Positions 54,421 through 64,000 of a stretch of 64,000 nucleotides of DNA are shown piece by piece. The stretch is from Synchiropus splendidus (Eukaryota > Chordata > Actinopteri > Syngnathiformes > Callionymidae), in the NCBI RefSeq assembly GCF_027744825.2, contig NC_071336.1:27560501-27624500 (forward strand). Reading direction: 5' to 3'. The translations under genes and the position numbers were made by a program. Each line of letters starts with the position of its first letter. Position 1 is the first letter of the stretch. The notes under the pieces were generated by a model. The model had not been told where the DNA came from, searched no databases, and worked only from the letters and a program-made list of their open reading frames with translations.

Positions 54421-56690
54421 AGATTTTTATTTTTTTTGGTTTTATTCACGGATCATTTCCCATCCAAACCACTATAACAAAGAGCGACTTCTGAGCCAAG
54501 GTGAGGCGATGGAAATATTCAATTCACTTTGTAACATAGCGGCACGCTAAATCAAATAACAAAGGCAATGTGTGTTCTCTGGATCGTCTCACATCTTCCC
54601 GAGCACTTGCGTGCTTACTTCTGTAGCGCTGATCTTGGTTGAGTCGCTAAATCCTGCTATTACCGCATTATCCAGGTAGCACAGTCAGACCAAAATGAAT
54701 GTGCATTTCTGACCCCAGTCGGATGAAACTGAAAGCATTTTACTGAAGCAATAATTCAGTTTTCTGGTCCGTCATGTGACCACGGTCACGGTGGTTGCTC
54801 TAAATCAGGGGTTCTTAACCTTACTGATCTTGAGGCCCACCTTCTCCAGAACAAAGGCCCCACGTAAAAAAACGTAAACCGAACCGTAAAAAACAAAACT
54901 TTGTGAAATGACATGAAACCATGTGATCAGCGCAATATTTGTCATGGAAAAGTCCAACCAGCAGCAGAACCAGGTGCAAGTCATGTTCATCAAATTTGCT
55001 GAAGAAAAAAAAGAAGAAAATAGAAATACACCGGATGCAAACTGTTGAGAAAATTGGAAAATCTCTATGCCATAAATGCAATTCTGAATAAAATAAATAT
55101 AATAAAACCTCTAAATATCATTCATTTGAAGACATGAAAGGAGACATTTATTCTGTACATCCTCTGAGATACATGGAGTATGGAAGGAAGTTATTATACT
55201 ATATTATACTTTAAATTTACTCTGTCATCTGGTAAGTGACGAATTTATCAAGCTCATATTATCCATATATAATAATTTACTGGGATCGACTTGACCCAAC
55301 CTCTTACAGGTGGAATGGGTGTCGGTGAAAAAAGTTGATCCTGGAAGCCGATTTTGGCATTTAAACTCTATTGTTAAACTATATTTATTATCAGAATGAT
55401 AACACAACACTCCATGAGTCTGCTACGAAGTTCTATAAACTGATGTAGAGCTATAATGGAGTTAGTTTCTAAGACAAAGTTAGGCAGCATGCTTGAGAAG
55501 CATCACTGTTTGTTGGCAAAGTTTGGGAGCTCCCTGTGGCGGATCCTTTCCCTCTCTGATGAAATGCCCGATAAGTGATGTTTGGTGGAAATCTTATTAA
55601 ATAAAGGATATTGAGCTGCACCTCTCATCGCTAGGCAATGGCAGAGGAAAGATTGTGTTTAGCAGTAACTGAATTGCCCTGGACCTGCCAAGATCCAGAG
55701 CCATATACTGTGTGTGTACCCCTCCGTAAGCGCTGGTGACAATCTCATTTCTGTTACCGGTCTCATGAAGGCTGATTGCATTTGCTTGACTGCGGCACCA
55801 GGTTTCCGTGAGGTAAAGAAAGTGGGGAAGCTGCAAAATTCTTGGATCTTTTATATATGCATGTTAAACAGTGGAGTGAAGGGGTTAGAGTCCCTCGTGT
55901 GTTCCACGCCTGGAAGCTAACAGGCCAGATTGATTCAGTCATCACACTGAGAAAAATAAATGAATAAAAAATACACATAGTGAAGTCTGCTTTTGATATA
56001 AGGACAATATTCTGGCATGTATTTTCCATCTTTTGATAAAAAAAAAAATGTGCATTGGATCATTTTTATTTCTGATTTTTATAAACTGCACATCATAAAA
56101 CAGACAATAGCTCCAACTGTCATTACAGAAGTGAGCTTGGCCGGCTGAGGTTTATATGGCGGTAATAATCGCTTTTAAAGCTTCCCTCTTAAAACTTGAG
56201 TATCTCATCATCAATCAGGAAAAAAGATTGTTGGGGTCCCTCAAATTTATCCTTGGCTCTGCCATCCATCCTCGCCCACCGGCGACTCCACGCTCAGAAT
56301 GGGTCTGCTGCTCATGTGACTTCAACAAAAACATTTGGCCATGCTTTAATGTCTTTTTGAGATTAGCACGGTGCATCAAACAAGTTTTATAGTCTTGCAT
56401 TTTTGTTTTGTTTGCTACATTATTTCACTTTTTACCATGTGGCGCTTTTATTTATGCAGTTAAAAGCTTTATTTTTAATGAAGCTAAAACGTAGCCAGTT
56501 AGACCCATCAGGCCACAGAACTAGTGGAAACTAGTGGAAATGATATTGATTTTATTTAAAAAATATATATATATTCTAAAAGGAATCTGAAGAGAAATAA
56601 TACCAAAAAAATGTAGTCGTAAAAGTTAATATATCTAATTATGAAAATATTTCAAACAATTTGGTTAAATAAACAATAAAATTCATATTC
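54421..56690. other. olfm3 upstream/intron 1 with hAT-type relic
   Basis: AATCAGGGGTTCTTAACCTT at about 54804 matches the classic 'caggggttctcaacctt' hAT terminus, with degraded sequence after it. No exon is seen. Confidence 0.4.
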
Positions 56691-56694
56691 ATAA

Positions 56695-59510
56695 TAAGTT
56701 CTTCATGTTGTTGATACTACTTTGACATTGTTCTAGGTCAATGGGCCACAGGAATCTTTAAGGAACATTTTTTTTTTTATGACTCCTGAATCAATGGTAG
56801 CAATTTATTATCTACCATGTCATTCCTTTCATTCCCTCCATCATAATTGTCCCGTCCACTGAAGTTCTTTGCTTGTTGTCGAGTCTTGTTGGTCAGTGCA
56901 ACAGCAGCAAATCCTGGAAATTAAACCAAGTTTGTTCAGCTGGACCTTTTCCTCACCATTCGCTGAGCAGTGTTTGTACTTTGTTCCAGAAAGTTTTTCT
57001 TCTGCAACTAGGATTCCTATGTGGCCAGTCAGTCTTGCCAAAACTCCCACTCACTGCCTCCCCTCTCTGGACCATCACCATGTTGTTTCTGTCAACACGT
57101 TGATCAAAAAGACTGCAGCACTGGTAACTTAAATTTTCCTTTGTATTTGTTACCAGTGTTTACTGAAACTGCTATTGTCTGTCTTTTAAAGCAAGGCCTC
57201 TCAAATATAATGCTCTTCATTCACAGCCAGAGTCATTGTTCCCACCTTCCCCCGAGTATAAAGACTATTCATGAGCAATAATGACTCTTCTGTTTTGAGG
57301 TCCTTCTATCAAGACTGAGTTTTGCAACTGCAGATTTTGTTCCACTTTCCTGAGGAAACGATGAATGGTGACCACACACTGAAAAATTATGGATATTTTT
57401 GTGAGTGTCTGTCATTGCACACTTGCAGAAGTGGCCATTCTGCACTTCCCAAACCTGACATGGTAAAAATAAAAATGAAAGTGTTTTTGTAAATTGTTCC
57501 CACAAAATAAGTAAAACATATGCACCCTTAAGTATTTCGTGCCCACACGTCAGCAACTGGAGTAATTTGTGGTCAAGTTCCCAAATCTAAATTCTGTGTT
57601 TACATGAATTAAACAATAGAATAAAGAAGAGAAACGAAGGCAGGCATGGCGTTTCAATTCACAGAAAGAATGTAAAAATGTCTTACTTCTCCGTTGTGTC
57701 ACTGCTAGCGTAATGCTCCGTCTAAACGCCATAAAAAATAAACAAGAAACATTTCACGTTGTTGATAGCAGTTTGACGTTGTCATTGGTCAAAGGGCCAA
57801 AGGAATCCAAATTTATTTTATGTTATTTTTTAATCACTCACAAATCAATGGTAACACTTTGTTTTGCCAGTCTTTCCTTTGTGCAAAACAAAAATACACA
57901 ACAAAAATAAAGAAAAGATATGAACACAGGGATGGCGTTTCGATACGCAGAAAGAACGTAAAAATGTCTTCTCCGTAATGTCACTGCTAGCGCAATGCTC
58001 CATCGAATTCAATTATTTTTTGGCTGCGGCTAGCTTGACTGTGGACGAGTTGGATAGCTTGACTCCAGTCTTTGAACGGTTGTTCTTAATCGATCTTAAA
58101 CCGAGCGATTAGTGGAAGAATTGTCAAAGTACCAAACATATGGACGTTGTTAAATGGGGCTAGAGGTGGTGCTCGGAGGTTAGCGCCTACTTCACACATT
58201 TGTATTTCGTGCACACGTTTTACTTGTGTCGTGAGCATGCTTTAGTATTTTGTTCCCTTGAGTTACTGTACTAAAGCGTGTGCACGTTTCACTTACTTTG
58301 TGATAGCAATTTACTAAATTGTGCGCACGCCTTAATTTTTATTTTTACCATGTCAGGTCTGGGTGTGGCCTTCGTGGACCAGGTTCGAAAGCTAGCGTAC
58401 AGCATTCAGACTTTGTCCCAAGGTGATCCAGGTATGGGTTCATCAGGGTTCCATCTTTGGTGAAAGAAGGAAAAATTAGCTGAGAAATGTGTGGTTTGTA
58501 GCAAACTGGCATGCTGTTTTGATGCAGTCACATATATTTCTGGTCACTTTTCAACACAGAATCTTGTAGTTTCATATTATTGCGATGGTCTTCTCTTTCT
58601 TGAACTCCACTAGATCATTCCCTCAGAGGTGCAGCTGATTTTACGCGGCACATTTTCATTTTCTATATGAAGCTTACTTCATTGCAGCACCACAGTCATT
58701 TGCAGAAATTTCAATAAATGTCTGATTTAATAATATTATTTATCACTGCAAATCCAGAGAGATTGATTCAGTTTCTTTCTCAGATGAATTGGTGATAGTG
58801 CTTCAACAACTAGACTGAGCATATAAGTCCATCTCTAGGCATCATTGATCGTCTTGCTGATCCAAATTTTCTGCATCAGCTCGCAGGCGACTATTAACCG
58901 AGTGGCCCCAGCTCTTTCTTGCTGCTGTAAACTCTTGTCCTGTGGTTTTACACACAGTAAAATACACTGGTTCAATCAAGGTCAGTCAAGTGGTTAAACC
59001 TGTCAATTAATAAAAAAATAAAATAAGGGTAGCTCTATCCATAATGCACTATGTTGCCAAATGAACAGTGTTTAATCTTAGTGATGTGATATGATGGTAT
59101 GCTGTGTCACCTTTTTTCTTTCCACTGCTAGTTGTGAACAAAGCTGCTTCAAAACCGTCTTAAAGTTACAGAGTCAAGACTGAGGTTTGCAACTGGAGCA
59201 GAGCTTTTGTTCCTTTTGCCTGAGGAACAGATGAATGGTGACCACACAGTGAAAAATTATGTATACTTTTGTGAGTGCCTGTCACTCAGGGTGGCCATTG
59301 TGCACTGAACTGAACTGTATGGTACAGAGCCCCAAACCTGACATGTACGCTTTAGTATTTTCTGCCCAAGCTTCAGTAACTGGAGTAATTGGCGGTCAAG
59401 TTGCCAAAACTGAATTCTGTGTTTATGTGAATTACACAATAAAATAAAGTAGAGAAATGGATGCAGGGATGGTGTTTCAATTCGCAGAAAGAATGTAAAA
59501 ATGTATCTGT
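56695..59510. repeat. Cluster of diverged local repeats (repeat D/G)
   Basis: Three related modules recur. (i) 57311-57420 and 59175-59285 share GATGAATGGTGACCACACA, then TGAAAAATTATG. (ii) 57522-57722, 57898-58010 and 59344-59505 share GCAGAAAGAA.GTAAAAATGT, and the first two also share TGTCACTGCTAGCG.AATGCT. (iii) 56701-56810 and 57740-57860 share TGTTGTTGATA..TTTGAC.TTG and GGGCCA.AGGAATC. No frame is conserved. This looks like one ancient element broken and duplicated locally. Confidence 0.65.
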
Positions 59511-59632
59511 ACCACCAGTACCACCAGAATCAAATCACTTCAAAGGTTAGCTCATTTCTACTGATCCTGAAAATTCATGCGCCACCTTTTGCATCATTTC
59601 ATCATATACATATTCATCAAAGAATATGTATA

Positions 59633-59830
59633 CCGTAAATTCTGGTCTACAGCGCACACCGTAATATTAGCTGCACCCCCGATATGTAAGAAGGAAAATA
59701 AATCTTGTTCTTGCAGTCTAAAAGCCGTTGGTGCAGTCGTGCCGTCTGCGCCGTAGAGAGGTTCACTTCTAAACTAGTTTTGAAAATGGGGTCCAGCATG
59801 GAGACTGACTCATAAAACAAACTCAGAATA
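59633..59830. mobile_element. Repeat E, copy 3 (fragment)
   Basis: Begins TACCGTAAATTCTGGTCTAC, the repeat E terminus, and includes ACTAGTTTTGAAAATGGGGT, which matches the complement of ACGCTGTTTTCAAAACTAGT in copy 1. Confidence 0.55.
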
Positions 59831-60470
59831 AATGGCCATACTAAAATATTTCTGTGATTCAGAGTTTAAACTCAGTTAGCAGTCTCATATCTTTGTCGTG
59901 GTCTTGGGAGGATGACATATGTGTTAGTATTTGAAGACTATTAAGAACAATTGATGATGTTCTGTACATCATCTAAGAATTCTGGCGTACAGAAGAAAGT
60001 TACAATAGTGCACCGCTCCATTTTAAACGTCTTCTAAAAACTGGACAATCAACTTAAACTTTAACGTAGATTCCTCTTTCAAATGTGGCTATAGCTGTGT
60101 ATTGTGATACATTGGACGGGCTATTGAAGATCACTGTCTCGCGAGAGGTTCTGAGATCCAAAATCTCTCTGGGCGTCTTTCAAACTGTGAGTGAGTAGTA
60201 ATGCCAGTGCGATAACTGATGATCTCAAATGAGTGAACCATTTTAGCCCTGATGGCAGATGAACCAGCATGTGAAACCAAACTGAAGTCAACGTTGAAGA
60301 CTGACATGACAAATGGAAGCTTCCACCGAAGACAACAGTTACAGCAGTCTTGGCTAGAATAATACAGGGAAGGGCCCCGGGAGGGGGGATCTGACAGAAA
60401 GGGCGTGCGTGCTAGGAGACCGTGGGGAAAGAGAAAGACATCTCCCGCTGATGAAAGGCTTGGAGGGAGA
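59831..60470. other. No gene seen
   Basis: Unremarkable intronic or intergenic sequence; a short G-rich patch lies at about 60370-60390. Confidence 0.35.
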
Positions 60471-60478
60471 TTAATTTC

Positions 60479-60664
60479 CTAGAGGCGTGCCACCTTCTTG
60501 ACTGCTGTGACCCCCGTATAAAGAGGATTGAATTGATAATTCTGCAGGAGCTTGGCACATTCTGCCCTCCGCAGGCTTTGAATGAGCTGCAGCTCCTTCT
60601 GTTGTGACCGTCTGACTGAGCAGCGTGTCAGTCGTGAGCACTGTAGAGGACAATAATGAAACAC
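60479..60664 (-). other. Exon-like open block of unknown nature
   Basis: On the minus strand a typical acceptor, TTATTGTCCTCTACAG, ends at about 60644. It is followed by an open frame including QQKELQLIQSLRRAECAKLL, then QNYQFNPLYTGVTAVKKVAR, and a stop. The composition is protein-like, but I do not recognise the sequence and it has no neighbour exon here. It could be a terminal exon of an unknown gene, a conserved non-coding element, or chance. Confidence 0.25.
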
Positions 60665-61179
60665 TCATCAAACGTTATTGCAGAGAAGCCGGTGGACGGC
60701 GCCCCCCCAGGCCACCGTGGATGGGAGAAGAATGTCCCTGACAGTCGCAGAGCAGCTGTGACAGTCCGCCCACCTCAGTGATGCAAAGACTTGATGTGTT
60801 AGCCCAGGAAACAGGTGACGCCTTCCCCAGCTATCAGCTGTACATCATGTTAGCACGATTTTACAGCCTCGGAATGCAGAAAAATAACATCTATTTACAT
60901 TAACATCATGTCCTATTCATGCACGCCCTTGGAAATAAGCCAATTTTCTGCCACCTCACTGGAGTTTTGCTTATAAATCCCATCAGAAATCAATCCTGCT
61001 GTTTCCACAATAACCCACAACTATCCTTTGCTTTTACTTTCCACGCTGCAGGTCAGTGAAGGGCTCATCTGAGGGCATTCCTTTAAATGAGAATTTGAAG
61101 CTCACCAGTAGATGTCACTGAGCATTACTCAACTGGAATATGATTTGCATTTATATGAACTTCTCTAGAGTGTGTTTTA
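60665..61179. other. No gene seen
   Basis: Mixed sequence without repeats or supported frames. Confidence 0.35.
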
Positions 61180-61560
61180 TGATATTTCTGTATTTAGCTA
61201 AGACAACAATCCATCTTTAATTTGGGCTCAAATAAAATGTGGCATCGACATGCACCCGGCGTTCTCATTACTATTGCACAAGAAATTGTTTTCCAACTCC
61301 GGAAAAGGACAGCACTGCCATATTAATGCCAAAGAATCTGCAGCGATGGCCATATATTACGAACCGCTGCATTCCACCTGATTATTTCTTCACCTTTACA
61401 AGGTTCCCATCCAATTATGCCCACAGAGGGGCAGGCATCGAGGAAGCGCTAGCGTGGTCAAATGAGACTTTATTGAAATATTTAGCACATCGAGCCAACA
61501 TGTGTCAAAGAGTACTTGATTGTTAGTGATGAAATGAATCCTATAAAAAACGAATAACAT
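61180..61560. promoter_or_regulatory. Candidate conserved non-coding element
   Basis: Unique block with CTTTAATTTGGGCTC, GCCATATTAATGCCAAAGAA, CCATCCAATTATGCCCACAG and GACTTTATTGAAATATTTAG. A 95-codon plus-strand frame exists but lacks splice sites and domain features. Regulatory character is inferred from composition only. Confidence 0.27.
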
Positions 61561-64000
61561 CGGAAACCTTCCCTAAACTGAAAGATAAGATGACATTAGT
61601 ACGATGGGCGGATTTCAAGGCGAAGCTTTGATGTTCTTCTGCACCTTTTCTCCTCCATCTGAACTCAGCTTTCACTTCAGTCAAACTAGTGGCTGATAAT
61701 AGAGCTAATTCTGACTGACAGTGCCCTGTGGAGTATTTTTTTTAAAGAAGTTTAAATGTTTCTTTTTCAAAGGTTTGTTGAAAAAAAATTCACTCCGACA
61801 TGAAATATAGCACTGGCTGGCATAGATTCGTTCACTGTTAACAAATATGAGCGTATTCCGATGGAACATTTTGTCAGTGGACAGTGGAGTTGATTCCTAT
61901 ATTTAACTGCCTTATTTGTCTTAAGTGAGAGTAGAGAAGGGCAGATTAAAGTTGAATTTGTTTAATTGCCCTCTCAGACAAGACTTATTGGTTTTAAGAC
62001 CTTTTCTGTGTTTCTGGCTTTGGGCCCCGTCTGGCCAAGGACGCTTGACGCATCCATAATGTGCTGCTTGAATGGCATCGCAGAGTAAGGGTTGTGTGTA
62101 TCATTAACACAAATAAGTTAGGATGTCAAGACTCAGGGACTAGATTTAAGTTGACATTGAAACAGTCATAAGACGGTGGTTCATTTGATTAAGACTGGGT
62201 GATAACTTTTAGCTGTTTCGGCTCCAAACCTGAATACAAACTAGGGCTGAGTGATTTGGCAAAAAAGGACCAAAAAATCCTGTTTTTTATTAGTATTATT
62301 ACTTTAATTCTTGATTTATTTCCCTCCAAAATGCCAGCTTTTAAATCATCTGTAATTAAAACCAAATAAGCTACAATTGTTTAAACTGCTACAACTACTG
62401 CTACTGCTATATAAGTTATATAAACAGTACAAAACAAAGAACATAAGGACAATCTCCACTCAACATACCGTATGTAAAAAATTGTTCTCTTGAAACAGAG
62501 CAAATGGCTGCGCCGACGACACAAGAACAAACTCCATTCAGCACTGTATGTTCCAGTTGTAGGAACTGACTTCACGCTCCATCTGAATGGCTTAGCACCG
62601 TGGCTAATGGCTACAGACAGACTCTGCAATCCCCAGTGAACGTGATCAAAAAAGAAGATTAAGAATAAATGTACATTACATGAGCACCACTACTGCGACA
62701 ACAAGGCACAAGCTGCACATTGAACTGGCACATTTTCCAGTCTTCGCTGTCATTGGTCAGATTCAGTGCAAGGTGACCCTTGGTGATCATAGAGAGAGGT
62801 GCATCCAAGGAGCTGGTGCATCCACGTTGAATTTAGGAACCGAGTGATGGTCGATATTCGACACTGACCAGATATATTCTCTATTCACCTAGCTCTAATG
62901 CAAATAAATAATAAAATAATAATTTAAATATATATATATATAATGTGAGTAAAATTATTTTAAACAAGGTACATTTTCAGCTGACATACATTTTATCCAC
63001 AATATGGATCATAAACTCTGGAGGATTCTGTAAAGTGTGAATATCTTGGCGGCGGATTTATGGGTAAAATGTCTAAATAATGATAAAGCGATTTTATTCC
63101 AATGTATTTTTTCCAATATAGTTTAGGTACCTATTTTTACAGACAAAAACACTGTTAAAATGAGCAGCAGAAACATTGTAATTAATTTTAGATTTCAATA
63201 TAGTTACCAACAGCTGTCGAGGAAGAAAAACACAAAAACACTTTCAGTCATTTTAGGTTTGCATTTTCAAAGAATAATTCAAATAGAAATGAGTGAAAAA
63301 AGTACAACATATATTTCATTTTAGCTCCATCCACAACGACCAAATAAATAAAGGCAAAAGGCCGCTTGTGGCCCCCAGGCCGTACTTTGCCTATGTCTGC
63401 TCCAGAGACTTGGCCTCCCCGCATTGATCATTCAGCCTGCTGCCACTTGTGTTCTGGACTATATGCAAGGGGGTTTCAGTATCGTATATAGTTGAAGGAT
63501 TATGGACCTGATGAATCTCCTCATCTGAAGCCTCACACATCTGCCCTGGTTACAAATCAGACTGAATAATTCAGCCTAGCTTTTGCTCGTGCCCATCACT
63601 TTCCTGCTGGCTGAGCTACTCCTCTTTTGACCTGGACTCTACGTCGCCTTTACTTGTATGACTCTAGCTAACACTAGGCTTTGTCCTGCGCACGCAATTT
63701 GACCAAGATCATTTTATGCTCTGCCGTTGAATCATGAACATTGTTCATTCTGTCCATAAATGTTGTGAATGTGGGTTTTTTTTTTGTAGTGTGGGATTAT
63801 TCTTGGTTCCTGTCCTTCAAATATTTACATTTTTATTGAGCAGAAGACGATAGTTGTCAGTGGATTCCTCACATCAAAACACCCTTGATGAATGACGTAC
63901 TCATTGTGGAACGTGCAAACTCTGGATCAGTGACATCGAACACCCCCCATGTGCCCTTCACCAGCAGTGGCCTACAGCTGGAGAATTAAAAGTCATGTCT
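61561..64000. other. AT-rich DNA with TE relics, no gene seen
   Basis: ACTAGGGCTGAGTGATTTGG at about 62240 and the inverted CACCTAGCTCTA at about 62887 may be the ends of an old DNA element of about 650 bp. GTGGCCCCCAGGCCGTACTT, then TGCCTA, at about 63369 is a hAT-type relic. An (AT)n patch lies at 62928-62942. The olfm3 first exon was not found here. Confidence 0.35.

Noticed and set aside
55225..55410. Possible olfm3 leader exon because it contains VDPSK
   Set aside because: The text before VDPSK is not a signal peptide, there is no suitable donor, and the match to the end of the OLFM3 leader is only a few residues.

Overview
This 64 kb window is vertebrate nuclear DNA, almost certainly from a teleost fish. 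It has small exons with GT-AG introns, long AT and CA microsatellites, an L2/CR1-type LINE with a TGATTC tail, several fold-back (MITE-like) elements, and vertebrate gene families at both ends. There is no prokaryotic, phage, plasmid or CRISPR feature. Short open frames elsewhere look like chance frames or shadows of repeats.

Two protein-coding genes can be reconstructed exon by exon, both on the minus strand. (1) Positions 1-4452 hold thirteen coding exons of a very-long-chain trans-2,3-enoyl-CoA reductase (TECR/TECRL family). It starts at an ATG at 4452 and runs off the left edge with roughly the last 8 codons missing. (2) Positions 44398-50996 hold the last five coding exons of an olfactomedin-family secreted glycoprotein, identified as noelin-3 (olfm3). 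They cover the noelin domain, the coiled coil and the whole olfactomedin domain to the stop codon. The first exon, with the signal peptide, was not found before the right edge.

The roughly 39 kb between the genes (4.5-43.9 kb) has no recognisable host gene. It is a patchwork of transposon-derived DNA. At 35.0-36.3 kb lies a 5'-truncated L2/CR1-clade LINE whose reverse transcriptase frame is uninterrupted. Degenerate RTE-like LINE relics lie at 17.6-18.0 and 43.7 kb, with another at 53.2-53.6 kb. Two fold-back MITE-like elements sit at 8.3-8.8 kb. Repeat A has three copies (5.3, 14.4 and 26.1 kb), repeat B has two inverted copies (13.0 and 26.6 kb), and repeat C has two copies (28.05 and 30.58 kb). 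Repeat E, a non-autonomous DNA-transposon-like family with ACCGTAA ends, has copies at 40.4, 51.6 and 59.6 kb. Some non-repetitive, moderately GC, TAAT-rich blocks (22.8-23.25, 31.05-31.4, 48.5-49.0, 53.85-54.4, 61.2-61.55 kb) look like conserved non-coding elements, but this is inference.

The 51-64 kb part is the upstream region or first intron of olfm3. It holds a cluster of diverged local repeats at 56.7-59.5 kb and an exon-like open block at 60.48-60.66 kb. The two genes have unrelated functions (ER fatty-acid elongation versus extracellular synaptic signalling). I see no evidence for a new multi-gene system; the items worth checking are the repeat families, the palindromes and the candidate regulatory blocks.
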